Assembly: GCF_020297485.1 (NCBI RefSeq)
Contig: NZ_JAIWZC010000001.1
Coordinates: 2,914,001 to 2,978,000 of the forward strand
Reading direction: 5' to 3'
DNA from: Enterocloster clostridioformis
GTDB lineage: Bacteria; Bacillota; Clostridia; Lachnospirales; Lachnospiraceae
DNA: 64,000 nt
The notes under the pieces are model-generated. The model worked only from the letters and a program-made list of their open reading frames with translations. It made no database searches and was not told where the DNA came from. Position 1 is the stretch's first letter. Each line of letters opens with the position of its first letter. Shown piece by piece: positions 9,464-18,473 of the stretch. Both the position numbers and the translations under genes were made by a program.

Positions 9464-9504
9464 GGTAGTTTAATCTCCTTTCCGATTTCCGGGTATGTTC
9501 ACTC

Positions 9505-9579
9505 AACTAAACTCGAAAATACCTCGTTAAGTTTCGTGAACGACGTTCGCACTAAGCTCGAAAATGCCTCGCCAAGCGC
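9505..9579 (-). repeat. Operon hairpin repeat, doublet after rpmC
   Basis: Two family hairpins at 9505-9533 and 9549-9579, starting 44 bp apart, lie seven bases past the rpmC stop. Between them is TCGTGAACGACGTTCG, which contains the palindrome GAACGaCGTTC. The rplW doublet has the same 44-bp offset and nearly the same linker. Terminal pairs differ between the two hairpins (AAC/GTT versus GCGC/GTGC with a G-T pair), so the stem is kept while the sequence changes. Confidence 0.82.
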
Positions 9580-9585
9580 TCACAG

Positions 9586-9798
9586 TCATGCGTTAGCCTT
9601 CTCAGTGATAACAGTCTGGATCCTGGCAATGTTCTTGCGAACTTCCTTAATCCTGGATGTGTTATCCAGCTGATTGGTTGCATTCTGGAATCTTAAATTG
9701 AACAGTTCCTTCTTCGCAGCTACTAACTCTTCATTCAGCTCATTTGCTGACTTATTCTTTAACTCTTCTACAAATTTATTAGTTTTCACTGTTATCAC
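9586..9798 (-). CDS. rpmC: 50S ribosomal protein L29
   Basis: A 70-aa two-helix protein near the peptide exit tunnel that contributes to chaperone and SRP docking. [20 protein letters not shown] and [20 protein letters not shown] are typical. Its start lies inside the end of rplP (20-bp overlap), so translation is probably coupled. Confidence 0.96.
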   Translation of the reverse strand: MITVKTNKFVEELKNKSANELNEELVAAKKELFNLRFQNATNQLDNTSRIKEVRKNIARIQTVITEKANA

Positions 9799-10216
9799 CG
9801 CCTTCTAAATCTGCTTTAGAAACAATCTTACACTTGCATGGCAGCTTGTGCATAGCAAGACGCAGAGCTTCTCTAGCTGTTTCCTCTGGTACACCAGCGA
9901 TTTCGAATAATACACGGCCTGGCTTTACAACTGCTACCCAGTACTCCAGAGCGCCTTTACCGGAACCCATACGGGTTTCTGCTGGCTTTGCTGTTACAGG
10001 TTTATCCGGGAAAATCTTAATCCAGACTTTACCGCCACGCTTGATGTAACGGGTCATGGCCACACGGGCAGCTTCAATCTGGTTTGATTTGATCCAACAT
10101 GGTTCAGTGGAGACTAAACCGTACTCGCCGTTAGAAATCGTGTTGCCTCTTAATGCCTTGCCGGCCATGGAACCACGGAACTGCTTACGACGCTTAACTC
10201 TCTTAGGCATTAACAT
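9779..10216 (-). CDS. rplP: 50S ribosomal protein L16
   Basis: L16 organises the A-site tRNA region of the 50S subunit. The 145-aa protein starts [20 protein letters not shown] and carries EVAGVPEE-type and [20 protein letters not shown] motifs. It overlaps the rpsC stop by one base (TAATG) and rpmC by 20 bp. Confidence 0.97.
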   Translation of the reverse strand: MLMPKRVKRRKQFRGSMAGKALRGNTISNGEYGLVSTEPCWIKSNQIEAARVAMTRYIKRGGKVWIKIFPDKPVTAKPAETRMGSGKGALEYWVAVVKPGRVLFEIAGVPEETAREALRLAMHKLPCKCKIVSKADLEGGDNSEN

Positions 10217-10872
10217 TATTTATCGCTCCCTTCCTTGTTTCCTTTAGTAGGAAGAACTTCGCCCTTGTAGATCCATACCTTAACGCCAATCTTGCCGTAG
10301 GTTGTATCTGCTTCTGCGAAACCATAGTCAATATCTGCTCTTAATGTCTGAAGCGGGATGGTACCTTCGCTGTAGAATTCAGTACGTGCCATATCAGCTC
10401 CGCCAAGGCGGCCTGCAACTGCGGTCTTGATACCCTTAACGCCGGCCTTCATGGTTCTTCCCATGGTGGACTTCATTGCACGGCGGAAGGAAACACGGTT
10501 CTCCAGCTGTCCCGCGATGGACTCTGCAACCAGCTGAGCATCCCTGTCCGGACGTTTGATTTCCTTGATGTCGATGAACAGCTTCTTATCAGTCAGCTTC
10601 TGAACTTCCTTCTTCAGCTTCTCGATTTCAGAACCACCCTTACCGATAACCACGCCTGGCTTAGCGGTGTAGATGATAATCTTAACTCTGTCAGATGCAC
10701 GCTCAATCTCAATTTTGGAAATGCCGGCACTGAACAGTTTCTTCTTCAGGAACTTTCTCATATTGTAATCTTCAACCAGGCAGTCAGCAAAATCAGCTTC
10801 TGCATACCACTTGGAATCCCAGTCTTTAATAACACCGACTCTTAAGCCGTGTGGATTAACTTTCTGTCCCAT
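10216..10872 (-). CDS. rpsC: 30S ribosomal protein S3
   Basis: S3 forms part of the mRNA entry channel. The 218-aa protein shows an N-terminal KH domain with [17 protein letters not shown] and a C-terminal S3 domain with [20 protein letters not shown]. It follows rplV by 9 bp. Confidence 0.97.
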   Translation of the reverse strand: MGQKVNPHGLRVGVIKDWDSKWYAEADFADCLVEDYNMRKFLKKKLFSAGISKIEIERASDRVKIIIYTAKPGVVIGKGGSEIEKLKKEVQKLTDKKLFIDIKEIKRPDRDAQLVAESIAGQLENRVSFRRAMKSTMGRTMKAGVKGIKTAVAGRLGGADMARTEFYSEGTIPLQTLRADIDYGFAEADTTYGKIGVKVWIYKGEVLPTKGNKEGSDK

Positions 10873-10881
10873 ATTTGCCTC

Positions 10882-11268
10882 CTATCTCTCATTCAGAACA
10901 ACAGTGATGTGGCTCATTCTCTTCTCGATCCTGTAAGCACGTCCCTGAGCTCTCGGTCTGACTCTCTTCATGGTCGGGCCCTGGTTAGCGTAGCACTCTT
11001 CAACATAAAGTTTCGCTGGGTCCATTCCGTTATTGTTCTCAGCATTTGCTGCTGCTGATTCCAGTAACTTCTTGATTAAGCTGGAAGCGTATCTGGGATT
11101 GTAAGTTACAATACCAAGTGCGGTCTGTAAATCTTTGCCTCTGATGGCATCTAATACAAAGCAAGCCTTCTGGACAGACACTCTCGCGTAAGACAGTGTT
11201 GCGCTTGGTCTTGTGTCCTTCTGGGCATTTCTTTCTCTCTTGACTTGGGATCTATGTCCTTTTGCCAT
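10882..11268 (-). CDS. rplV: 50S ribosomal protein L22
   Basis: L22 lines the exit tunnel with L4. The 128-aa protein has the loop region VEECYANQGPTMKRVRPRAQ and GRAYRIEKRMSHITVVL at the end. It is preceded by rpsS with a 30-bp spacer carrying GGAGG. Confidence 0.97.
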   Translation of the reverse strand: MAKGHRSQVKRERNAQKDTRPSATLSYARVSVQKACFVLDAIRGKDLQTALGIVTYNPRYASSLIKKLLESAAANAENNNGMDPAKLYVEECYANQGPTMKRVRPRAQGRAYRIEKRMSHITVVLNER

Positions 11269-11298
11269 TAGTAAAACCTCCTTTCAATTTACCGTGAA

Positions 11299-11583
11299 TT
11301 ACTTTCTCACGCCGGACTTCTTCTCGTCTTTACCGTGACCTCTGTAGGTTCTGGTTGCTACGAATTCGCCCAGCTTATGTCCTACCATATCTTCGGTTAC
11401 ATATACCGGAACGTGTTTCCTGCCGTCATGAACTGCAATTGTGTGACCAACCATCTGCGGGAAGATTGTAGAACGGCGGGACCAGGTCTTGATTACCTGC
11501 TTCTGTCCTGCTGCATTCATAGCGTCTACTTTCTTTAACAGATGTGCATCTGCAAATGGTCCTTTTTTCAGTGAACGAGCCAT
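11299..11583 (-). CDS. rpsS: 30S ribosomal protein S19
   Basis: S19 lies at the 30S head with S13. The 94-aa protein starts [19 protein letters not shown] and has the family signature [20 protein letters not shown]. It follows rplB by 20 bp. Confidence 0.97.
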   Translation of the reverse strand: MARSLKKGPFADAHLLKKVDAMNAAGQKQVIKTWSRRSTIFPQMVGHTIAVHDGRKHVPVYVTEDMVGHKLGEFVATRTYRGHGKDEKKSGVRK

Positions 11584-11603
11584 GTGTTCTTAACCTCCTT
11601 TAA

Positions 11604-12449
11604 CTATTTGATGGTTCTGCCATCACGTCTTCTTACGATCAACTTGTTAGACTGCTTGTTTTTCTTTCTGGTCTTCAGACCCAGAGCCGGCTTGCCCCAT
11701 GGTGTGCACGGACCCGGACGGCCGATACCGCACTTGCCTTCACCACCACCGTGTGGATGGTCGTTGGGGTTCATTACGGAACCGCGGACTGTAGGTCTGA
11801 TACCCATGTTGCGCTTCCTGCCAGCTTTACCAATGTTGATCAGGGAGTGTTCGCCATTGCCCACAACACCGATTGTTGCGCGGCAGATGATTGGAACCAT
11901 TCTCATTTCGCCTGAAGGTAAACGTAAGGTGGCGTACTTGCCTTCCTTAGCCATCAGCTGTGCTGAATTACCGGCTGAACGGACTAACTGGCCGCCCTTG
12001 CCAGGATATAACTCAATGTTGTGTACCTGAGTACCAACCGGGATGTGATACAGCGGCATGCAGTTTCCAAGCTTTGCCTCTGCTGTATCGCCGCTCATAA
12101 CCTTCATTCCGTCGGTTAAGCCCTGTGGCGCCAGGATATATGCCTTCTCGCCGTCTGCATAGCAGATCAGAGCGATGTTAGCTGTTCTGTTTGGATCGTA
12201 CTCGATTCCGATAACAGTTGCGGGAATACCATCCTTGCTGTTTCTCTTAAAGTCGATGATTCTGTATTTTCTTCTGCTGCCGCCGCCTCTGTGACGAACA
12301 GTGATTTTACCCTGATTGTTACGACCAGCGTTCTTGTTCAGGGATACTACCAGAGATTTCTCCGGAGTGTCCTTTGTGATTTCCTTGAAATCAGAACTGG
12401 TCATATGTCTTCTGGAAGGTGTATAAGCATTATACTTCTTAATTCCCAT
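11604..12449 (-). CDS. rplB: 50S ribosomal protein L2
   Basis: L2 is needed for subunit association and lies close to the peptidyl-transferase centre. The 281-aa protein has the conserved [20 protein letters not shown] region holding the essential His of HPHGGG. It is separated from rplW by 230 bp, the longest within-cluster spacer of the S10 part, containing a hairpin doublet. Confidence 0.97.
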   Translation of the reverse strand: MGIKKYNAYTPSRRHMTSSDFKEITKDTPEKSLVVSLNKNAGRNNQGKITVRHRGGGSRRKYRIIDFKRNSKDGIPATVIGIEYDPNRTANIALICYADGEKAYILAPQGLTDGMKVMSGDTAEAKLGNCMPLYHIPVGTQVHNIELYPGKGGQLVRSAGNSAQLMAKEGKYATLRLPSGEMRMVPIICRATIGVVGNGEHSLINIGKAGRKRNMGIRPTVRGSVMNPNDHPHGGGEGKCGIGRPGPCTPWGKPALGLKTRKKNKQSNKLIVRRRDGRTIK

Positions 12450-12605
12450 GACATTTTACTCCTTTTCTTTTTCTTTTCACGGCGCGTGACTTTGGTTGGA
12501 ATATCTGGGATATCCCGGATGCCGTATAAGTTCTCCGTCCGGGTGTGTCCGGCGGGTGAATGGTTTGTTGGATTAAGGTGTTCTTAACCGCAACGGGTTC
12601 CGCTC

Positions 12606-12679
12606 GACTAAGCCCGAAAAGACCTCGCTAAGTCTCGGGAACGGCGTTCTTACTAGGTTCAAAAAATCTCACCAAGTAA
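12606..12679 (-). repeat. Operon hairpin repeat, doublet after rplW
   Basis: Two family hairpins at 12606-12634 and 12650-12679 (start offset 44 bp, as after rpmC), the upstream one ending directly at the rplW stop. The linker TCGGGAACGGCGTTCT matches the rpmC linker at 13 of 16 positions and keeps GAACGnCGTTC. Arms are GAC/GTC and TTAC/GTAA, again with the T-T mismatch. The remaining spacer (12450-12605) holds GC-rich short inverted repeats but nothing I can name. Confidence 0.82.
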
Positions 12680-12979
12680 TCACAGCCCCTGGAAAATCTC
12701 AATCTCTTTGCTGTCTTCTGTCAGCTTTACGATTGCTTTCTTGGAAGCAGCTGTCTTGCCGAAGGTCATTCCCCTTCTCTTGGTCTTGCCTTCGCAGTTC
12801 ATGGTGTTCACGCCGGCGACCTTGGTGCCCGGGAACATTTTCTCAACAGCCTCTTTAATCATAGACTTGTTAGCGTCTACATGTACCATGAAAGTATACT
12901 TTCTATCGCCCATGGCATTCATGCTCTTCTCAGTGATGACTGGTTTTAAAATGACGTCATAATACTTGATATCTGCCAT
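12680..12979 (-). CDS. rplW: 50S ribosomal protein L23
   Basis: L23 sits at the tunnel exit and docks SRP and trigger factor. The 99-aa protein has [20 protein letters not shown] and ends in [11 protein letters not shown]. Its ATG overlaps the rplD stop by one base. Confidence 0.97.
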   Translation of the reverse strand: MADIKYYDVILKPVITEKSMNAMGDRKYTFMVHVDANKSMIKEAVEKMFPGTKVAGVNTMNCEGKTKRRGMTFGKTAASKKAIVKLTEDSKEIEIFQGL

Positions 12980-13599
12980 TATGCGTACACCTCCTCGATG
13001 GATGCAACAGCAGCTTTGGTAGCCACTACTGTGTTGTACTTCAGAATGTCGTATACGTTGATGGAGCCGACCTGAGAGGTCTTAACGTCTGCAATGTTCC
13101 TTGCAGATAATACTGTATTCTGATCATTGTCAGCCAGAACCACCAGTGCCTTGGATACCTTCAGGTTATCCATAACATTCTGGAACTTCCTGGTCTTAAT
13201 CTCGTCAAACTTAAGCTCATCTACCACGATAAACTTGTTGTCCTGAACACGGCTGGTCAGAGCAGACCTGAGAGCGGCTCTCTTTTCCTTCTTGTTCAGT
13301 CTGATGGTGTAATCTCTTGGTGTGGGAGCGAATACGATACCGCCGCCCTTCCACTGAGGAGACCTGGTTGAACCCTGTCTTGCATGACCGGTTCCTTTCT
13401 GTCTCCACGGCTTTCTGCCGCCGCCGGAAACCTCAGAACGTGTCTTTGCTTTCTGTGTTCCCTGACGTTTATTTGCAAGCTGTGCAACAACTGCAAGATG
13501 TACCAGATGCTCGTTAACTTCTACACCGAACACGGCATCGTTCAGTTCTAATGTGCCAACTTCTTTACCTTCCATATTGTAAACAGATACGTTTGCCAT
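12979..13599 (-). CDS. rplD: 50S ribosomal protein L4
   Basis: L4 lines the exit tunnel; in E. coli it also represses the S10 operon. The 206-aa product has the conserved loop [20 protein letters not shown] and [15 protein letters not shown]. It follows rplC by 28 bp. Whether it regulates the leader described at 14776-15008 cannot be told from sequence. Confidence 0.97.
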   Translation of the reverse strand: MANVSVYNMEGKEVGTLELNDAVFGVEVNEHLVHLAVVAQLANKRQGTQKAKTRSEVSGGGRKPWRQKGTGHARQGSTRSPQWKGGGIVFAPTPRDYTIRLNKKEKRAALRSALTSRVQDNKFIVVDELKFDEIKTRKFQNVMDNLKVSKALVVLADNDQNTVLSARNIADVKTSQVGSINVYDILKYNTVVATKAAVASIEEVYA

Positions 13600-13627
13600 T
13601 TGTGTGTTCCTCCTTTCCTATAAAAGC

Positions 13628-14263
13628 TTACCTTTCAACCTTAACGGTTTCTTTAATTGTTACCAGGCTCTTCTTTGGTCCTGGCACCGCGCCCTTAACC
13701 AGAATCAGGTTATTGTCAACATCAACCTTGACAACCTCCAGATTCTGAACGGTAATCTGCTTGCTGCCCATGTGGCCTGGCATTCCCTTGCCCTTGAATA
13801 CGCGGCCTGGTGTTGTAGCGGAACCGTTGGAACCCTGATGGCGATGGAACTTGGAACCATGTGCCATAGGTCCTCTGTGCTGTCCATATCTCTTGATGGC
13901 GCCCTGGAAGCCTTTACCCTTGGAAATAGCGGTTGCGTCAATCTTATCGCCTGCTGCGAAGATGTCAGCCTTAATCTCATCTTTTACGGAATACTCTTCA
14001 GCATTCTCAAACTTGAATTCTCTTACATATCTCTTGTAAGAAACGCCAGCCTTATCAAAATGGCCTTTCTGTGGCTTGCTGACCAGTTTGTCCCTCTTGT
14101 CAACAAAACCAACCTGCACTGCCTTGTAACCATCGTTCTCAGCTGTCTTAACCTGTGTTACCACACAGGGTCCTGCCTGAAGTACGGTTACCGGAACTAA
14201 AGCACCATTCTCATTGAAGATCTGGGTCATTCCGACTTTTGTTGCTAAAATCGCTTTCTTCAT
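13628..14263 (-). CDS. rplC: 50S ribosomal protein L3
   Basis: L3 is an early assembly protein reaching the peptidyl-transferase centre. The start is placed at [18 protein letters not shown] (211 aa), with AGGAGG at the right distance; an upstream in-frame ATG is not used because it lacks a site and homology. The loop [20 protein letters not shown] is present. Confidence 0.97.
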   Translation of the reverse strand: MKKAILATKVGMTQIFNENGALVPVTVLQAGPCVVTQVKTAENDGYKAVQVGFVDKRDKLVSKPQKGHFDKAGVSYKRYVREFKFENAEEYSVKDEIKADIFAAGDKIDATAISKGKGFQGAIKRYGQHRGPMAHGSKFHRHQGSNGSATTPGRVFKGKGMPGHMGSKQITVQNLEVVKVDVDNNLILVKGAVPGPKKSLVTIKETVKVER

Positions 14264-14457
14264 TGTCTTACCTCCTGTTTCATGATCTACAGCGGAATGC
14301 TTTCGCATTCATCCTAGAACAGCCTAATATACGTGGAACACTATGAACCGCCTGGCGGTATGTTGATTCCTCAACAGGAAATGCAGTGTTGCTTCTATAT
14401 TTAAACCCTTCAGGATATAAACATTTTTTCTTGAAAACAAATTGCCCTGCGGCCATT
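14264..14457 (-). other. rpsJ-rplC spacer with a GNRA hairpin
   Basis: This 194-bp spacer holds a 6-bp stem closed by GAAA on the RNA strand (14295-14310, GAATGC/GCATTC) about 30 bases upstream of the rplC start, and a short GC-rich palindrome at about 14349-14361. No reading frame or family hairpin repeat is seen. It may be a post-transcriptional element of the S10 operon. Confidence 0.4.
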
Positions 14458-14775
14458 CTATTTTGTTTTCATCTTGATGTCGATGTACACACCAGCCGGC
14501 ATTTCCAGTCTGGACAGCGCATCAACTGTTTTCTGGCTTGGAGCTGTGATGTCGATGAGTCTCTTGTGAGTTCTCTGCTCGAACTGCTCTCTGGAATCTT
14601 TGTACTTATGAACCGCACGCAGAATAGTTACTACCTCTTTCTTGGTTGGTAACGGCACCGGTCCGCTCACCTGTGATCCTGTCTTCTTTACAGTCTCGAT
14701 GATTTTTCCGGCGGACTGATCTACCAACTGATGATCATAAGCCTTTAAAGTGATTCTCATTACTTGACTTGCCAT
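14458..14775 (-). CDS. rpsJ: 30S ribosomal protein S10
   Basis: First gene of the operon. S10 is a 30S head protein and, as NusE, also a transcription antitermination factor. The 105-aa protein has [20 protein letters not shown] and the signature [21 protein letters not shown] strong site AAAAGGAGG precedes the ATG. Confidence 0.97.
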   Translation of the reverse strand: MASQVMRITLKAYDHQLVDQSAGKIIETVKKTGSQVSGPVPLPTKKEVVTILRAVHKYKDSREQFEQRTHKRLIDITAPSQKTVDALSRLEMPAGVYIDIKMKTK

Positions 14776-15008
14776 AAAAAAAGTCGCCTCCTTTTCGCAC
14801 TTTCAAACCAAGTACGACAAGCGGTGACTGTACACGTTTCCGTGTGTGTCCTAACGGAACTCCACACTGATTCTGCCATCTAACATTGCAGTTTCTTTAA
14901 TTGGTACAGTGACTTGTCGCCAGTTTCCTAACTTGACATTCGCTCCACGGAAAACCTGCCTCACTTTGTGGGCAGCAACCTCTCGCTTCAACGCTATCAT
15001 GCCACAGC
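14776..15008 (-). promoter_or_regulatory. Long 5' leader of the S10 operon, probable regulatory RNA
   Basis: About 230 bases separate the inferred transcription start (near 15008) from rpsJ. On the RNA strand there is CTGCC-loop-GGCAG (about 14959-14980), a GTC...GAC stem further on, and a 5-bp stem closed by a GAAA tetraloop (14832-14845). A reading frame with ATG near 15000 (about 49 codons, ending at 14851) spans much of it but has no convincing ribosome binding site. Ribosomal-protein autoregulation is inferred by analogy with other S10 leaders. Confidence 0.55.
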
Positions 15009-15014
15009 CTTTGT

Positions 15015-15043
15015 ATAATAGCACACATTCCAAATAAATGCAA
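15015..15043 (-). promoter_or_regulatory. Main promoter of the S10-spc operon
   Basis: Minus-strand TTGCAT and TATTAT are separated by 17 bp. It faces rpsJ across a 230-base leader, and no other comparable promoter is seen in the 14 kb to the rpmJ promoter. Confidence 0.75.
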
Positions 15044-15163
15044 GTATTTTTTCAATTTTCTTTTACGGCCTTTGTTGGGAGTTATGTTGGTTTTAATTAA
15101 TTCTTTTCGCAGCTTTTCCCGGAGCATTCTCACTCAGGCAGACCGCGGTCTCATCATGCAAGA

Positions 15164-15201
15164 AAGGAAAGACCTCCCATTTAATATAGAAGTCTTTCCT
15201 T
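15164..15201 (-). terminator. Terminator of the cell-wall-binding repeat gene
   Basis: A perfect 10-bp stem AAGGAAAGAC/GTCTTTCCTT with an 18-base loop, followed on the minus strand by TTCTTGC, 45 bp past the stop of the gene ending at 15246. Confidence 0.65.
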
Positions 15202-15245
15202 ATATCAATCATTTCATTCGCATACCGGCCGTCACGCCAGGCTGT

Positions 15246-16601
15246 TTACTCTGTGCAGTACGGCTCTGTGGGCTCCTGCGCGTAAGAATTAACGTCACTG
15301 TCATCGTCTGCCTTTGTCAGCTCACCGGAGCCGTTGGTTGTAAACTTAACGCCGTCGCTGTTCTTTACATTGCTGCCCTTCATAACCTTACCGGAAGCGT
15401 TGACCACATAATTCCTGCCCTCTACCCGGTAGCATACATACTTCTGACCGTCCGTTGCCTTCTGAAGTTTTCCCTTATAATATAAGTAGTTATCCTTAAC
15501 CCCGTTGACGCCCCGTCCATTGTCCAGGAAATAGAAATCGCTCTTATTGCCGTCGTCCTCGGTCACTTTCATCTTCCCCTTCTGGACACAGCTCTTGTTC
15601 TTATCGCCAAAGTAGAACGCGGTCCAGTCATCCTCGCCGGAACCGGTATAAACCTTCTTAAGCCCATACACCGGATTGCCCAGGTGGTTGAACAGGTATG
15701 ATTTACCGTTCAGCTTCACAATGTCGCTGGTGGTAAGGCGTTCGGAATCAGCTGCCCTCGGTTTGCCGCTGTTGTTAAAGTAGAACCACTCCACGGCTTC
15801 CTCATAACCGCTCAGTTCCTCAGGCGGTTCAATGGAGTACCAGCCAATCTTGGCCTTGCCGTCAGAACCAAAGTACATAAAGTCCTGGATAGAGTCATTG
15901 GTTGAGGACTTTACGTTCTTCCAACCCGTCTGCATGGCCCCGTCCTCGTCAAAGCAGTAATAGGTTCCGTCTATCTTACGGGCCGTATAATCGCCGTCCG
16001 AGCTGTCCGGCGCGTATTTCTTGCCGTTGGAGGAAAAATAGTACCAGTAGCGGCCGTCATCATCTGTCACGCTGTCGATTCCAGGCGTCACCTTGTCTCT
16101 GTTGTCGTCATCGTCATCCGGCGGATACAGCTTCTGCCAGCCTGTCCTCATAACGCCGTCAGAACCGGTATAATACATATCGTCCAGAATCCAGCCAATC
16201 TCCATACGGCCGTCACCGTTAAAGTGATACCACTTATTATCAATTTTTTTCCAGGCATCCGTGATTACCTTGCCGCTGCTGCTGAAATAATACCACTCAT
16301 ACTCTCCCTGGTCCCCGGTAAGCTTCAGCCACTTGTCAGTGAGCATGATGCCGTTGCTGTCCATATAATAATCAGACTCAACCCACGCATTGGTGGCCAT
16401 GACACCCTCGCCGTTGAGATAGCGCCACTGGTTGTCCGCCCCTTTTTTCCATGTATTATATATTTTATTCCCGTTGGAGTCATAGTAGACCCAGGTGCTC
16501 CCCGATTGAGCCCAACCCTCTGCTGCCAGGGCAGATATCGTAGCCGTACCAAAGCACAGCACTGCCGCCAGGGACCACACTGCCACCATCTTTTTCTTCA
16601 T
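15246..16601 (-). CDS. Secreted cell-wall-binding repeat protein
   Basis: A 451-aa exported protein. The start is placed at MKKKMVAVWSLAA, with AGAGGAG upstream; an earlier ATG would add nine residues before the signal peptide. Residues 1-27 are a signal peptide (cleavage near ALAAEG). The rest is built of some 12-15 irregular choline-binding-type repeats (WVYYDSNGNKIYNTWKKG, WYHFNGDGRMEIGW and so on) with aspartate-rich linkers. There is no catalytic domain or sortase motif, so it probably attaches non-covalently to wall polymer. A homologue lies at 45965. It is divergent from the methyltransferase gene. Confidence 0.85.
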   Translation of the reverse strand: MKKKMVAVWSLAAVLCFGTATISALAAEGWAQSGSTWVYYDSNGNKIYNTWKKGADNQWRYLNGEGVMATNAWVESDYYMDSNGIMLTDKWLKLTGDQGEYEWYYFSSSGKVITDAWKKIDNKWYHFNGDGRMEIGWILDDMYYTGSDGVMRTGWQKLYPPDDDDDNRDKVTPGIDSVTDDDGRYWYYFSSNGKKYAPDSSDGDYTARKIDGTYYCFDEDGAMQTGWKNVKSSTNDSIQDFMYFGSDGKAKIGWYSIEPPEELSGYEEAVEWFYFNNSGKPRAADSERLTTSDIVKLNGKSYLFNHLGNPVYGLKKVYTGSGEDDWTAFYFGDKNKSCVQKGKMKVTEDDGNKSDFYFLDNGRGVNGVKDNYLYYKGKLQKATDGQKYVCYRVEGRNYVVNASGKVMKGSNVKNSDGVKFTTNGSGELTKADDDSDVNSYAQEPTEPYCTE

Positions 16602-16676
16602 ATGCTCAACTCCTCTTCCCATCTGCATTCACGCATATCAGCCCGTATTCCGCCAAGGCTGATAATCCTATGGTAT

Positions 16677-16705
16677 ATTGTATCAAGGCTCCCTCAATTA
16701 TTCAA
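16677..16705 (-). promoter_or_regulatory. Promoter of the cell-wall-binding repeat gene
   Basis: Minus-strand TTGAAT, 17-bp spacer, TACAAT, about 75 bp upstream of the ATG at 16601. Confidence 0.55.
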
Positions 16706-16776
16706 CCTAATTTATCTTTCAATTCTATTACAATTTAGCTAAACCGTTTCTATTTTTCCGAAAATGTACCGAATAC

Positions 16777-16806
16777 TTGACGGAGCCGCAGCACTTAGAC
16801 TATACT
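16777..16806 (+). promoter_or_regulatory. Promoter of the methyltransferase gene
   Basis: TTGACG, 18-bp spacer, TATACT, ending about 47 bp before the chosen ATG. Confidence 0.55.
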
Positions 16807-16853
16807 CATTATTATCATTATTATATATGGAAGAAACGAGGTTAAATAAATAT

Positions 16854-17714
16854 ATGTGGCTTGCAGACGAGTGGAAGGATTATGAAGTGATAGACTGTTC
16901 AAAGGGAGAAAAACTGGAGCGCTGGGGCGATTACCTCCTGGTGCGCCCTGACCCACAGGTCATCTGGGACACTCCCAGGAACCATAAGGGCTGGAAAAAG
17001 ATGAACGGCCGCTATCACCGCAGCAGCAAGGGCGGGGGCCAGTGGGAATTCTTCCATCTTCCTGAACAGTGGTCCATTGGATATAAGGGGCTTACATTCA
17101 ATCTAAAGCCCTTCAGTTTTAAACACACCGGCCTGTTTCCCGAACAGGCTGCCAATTGGGACTGGTTTAGCGCCAGAATTCGAGGGGCAGGGCGCCCGGT
17201 CAAGGTCCTGAACCTGTTTGCATATACCGGCGGAGCTACCCTGGCCGCGGCTAAGGCAGGCGCCAATGTCACTCATGTGGACGCCTCCAAGGGCATGGTG
17301 GCCTGGGCCAAGGAAAACGCCCAGGCCTCCGGCCTGTCCGAAGCCCCCATACGCTGGATTGTGGATGACTGTGTGAAATTCGTGGTGCGGGAAATCCGCA
17401 GGGGAAACCGCTACGATGCGGTCATCATGGATCCTCCCTCCTATGGCCGGGGGCCGAAAGGGGAAATCTGGAAAATAGAGGATGCCATTCATCCTCTGGT
17501 CAAGCTGTGCGCGCAGCTCCTGACAGACAAGCCCTTGTTCTTTCTGATTAACTCCTACACCACCGGACTGGCTCCCGCAGTCCTTTCCTACATGATAAGC
17601 GTGGAAATCATGCCCCGCTTTGGAGGAACAGTATGCGCCGAGGAGGTGGGCCTTCCCGTCACCCAAACCGGCCTGGTACTGCCCTGCGGGGCATCCGGGC
17701 GCTGGGAGGCATAG
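16854..17714 (+). CDS. Class I SAM-dependent methyltransferase, RlmI-like
   Basis: Probably methylates 23S rRNA cytosine. The chosen start MWLADEWKDYEVIDCSKGEK gives 286 aa; upstream ATGs lie in the promoter region. The SAM-binding motif VLNLFAYTGGATLAAAKAGA is followed by the acidic HVDASKGM, and the catalytic motif IV is DPPSYGRGPKGEIW. This matches the COG1092 catalytic half; the N-terminal PUA domain of RlmI is missing, as in many Clostridia. The exact target base is not determinable here. Confidence 0.82.
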   Translation: MWLADEWKDYEVIDCSKGEKLERWGDYLLVRPDPQVIWDTPRNHKGWKKMNGRYHRSSKGGGQWEFFHLPEQWSIGYKGLTFNLKPFSFKHTGLFPEQAANWDWFSARIRGAGRPVKVLNLFAYTGGATLAAAKAGANVTHVDASKGMVAWAKENAQASGLSEAPIRWIVDDCVKFVVREIRRGNRYDAVIMDPPSYGRGPKGEIWKIEDAIHPLVKLCAQLLTDKPLFFLINSYTTGLAPAVLSYMISVEIMPRFGGTVCAEEVGLPVTQTGLVLPCGASGRWEA

Positions 17715-17721
17715 AGCGGTG

Positions 17722-17762
17722 AAAAAGTCCCGCATCAGGATTCACTGATGCAGGGCTTTTTT
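17722..17762. terminator. Bidirectional terminator
   Basis: An interrupted stem AGTCCCGCATCAG/CTGATGCAGGGCT is flanked by A5 on the left and T6 on the right, so it can end the plus-strand methyltransferase transcript and minus-strand transcription out of the pseudogene scar. Confidence 0.8.
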
Positions 17763-17794
17763 CTTGCTTGGCTCGTATTTCTTTCTTTTTTGTT

Positions 17795-17962
17795 TTACAT
17801 AATCCCGTACTTATCAAAGGAGGCTTTTGCGGCCATACCGTTCTTAATGGCCTCGGCCACCATTTTCTCTCCGGCAGCCTTCTCAATGACCCTGACAACC
17901 ACTTCCTCCTCAATCTCCTTCGGGATGACCAGAACACCGTCCAAATCCCCAAATATAGCTCC
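17795..17962 (-). pseudogene. RraA-type aldolase, C-terminal fragment
   Basis: The final 55 codons read GAIFGDLDGVLVIPKEIEEE...NGMAAKASFDKYGIM, the conserved end of the RraA / 4-hydroxy-4-methyl-2-oxoglutarate aldolase family (GDxDGVxVIP and a KYGIM-like end). The upstream two thirds are gone: the frame runs back into unrelated sequence from the DctQ fragment. It belongs to a three-gene deletion scar. Confidence 0.75.
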
Positions 17963-18105
17963 ACCCTGACATGGGCATTGTCCAGCACGGCAGCGCTGGC
18001 GCCGCAGTATGTCAGGATAATGAATACATACCTGGAAAGCTCCTTTGTCCACGCCAGAGGGAGATTGAACACAAAGCGGAACAGCATCTGGAGAAAACAC
18101 ACCAC
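17959..18105 (-). pseudogene. TRAP transporter small permease (DctQ) internal fragment
   Basis: About 49 codons (FLQMLFRFVFNLPLAWTKEL, then YCGASAAVLDNAHVRVE) match the region of DctQ around its second membrane segment, including the W-T-(E/K)-E-L-S motif. Both ends are missing, and the right boundary joins RraA sequence in another frame at GTGGAGCTATATTTGGGGAT. Confidence 0.75.
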
Positions 18106-18182
18106 GCAGCACCTCCTGTAGGAGCAAAGTGCTCTTTAGCCGTTTTGAGCATGTCCCCGTTATTGGTATAAGAAAACCGCGG

Positions 18183-18473
18183 CAGTTCCCCCAGTCCGGC
18201 CTCGTGATAAATTGCCTGGAGATGAAGGATACCATTGGCGGAGCCGCCCATGGTCAGAAGGTGCATAACTGCGTTCTCAAATGCGTGCTCTGTTAGGATA
18301 TCCCTTGTGGTAATTCCCTTTTGAACCAATTCCACAATTTTCTCCCCGGTCTCAACCCCCTTTGCCATGCGGGCTGCCAGGACTGCCGGAATGATGCTGC
18401 TTCCCATCAGAGACATGCCCAGGCTCTCTGATAATGCGCTCATGGTATTAGCAGTTCCCAGCATGGCACAGGA
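18183..18473 (-). pseudogene. IlvD/Edd-family dehydratase, middle fragment
   Basis: Reads [20 protein letters not shown], then AFENAVMHLLTMGGSANGI and LHLQAIYHEAGL, all hallmarks of dihydroxy-acid / sugar-acid dehydratases. It starts out of frame with the N-terminal fragment after a deletion of roughly 110 codons that removed the first Fe-S cysteine region. The next 27 codons (PRFSYTNNGDMLKTAKEHF and on) are not recognisable IlvD and may come from a further gene. Confidence 0.78.

Noticed and set aside
14851..15033. A short protein gene before rpsJ
   Set aside because: The frame lies in the S10 leader, its first ATG is upstream of the inferred transcript start and no ribosome binding site is seen; kept only as part of the leader.
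17795..18105. Programmed frameshift in the DctQ/RraA region
   Set aside because: The two frames belong to different protein families with most of both missing, so deletion fusion explains it.
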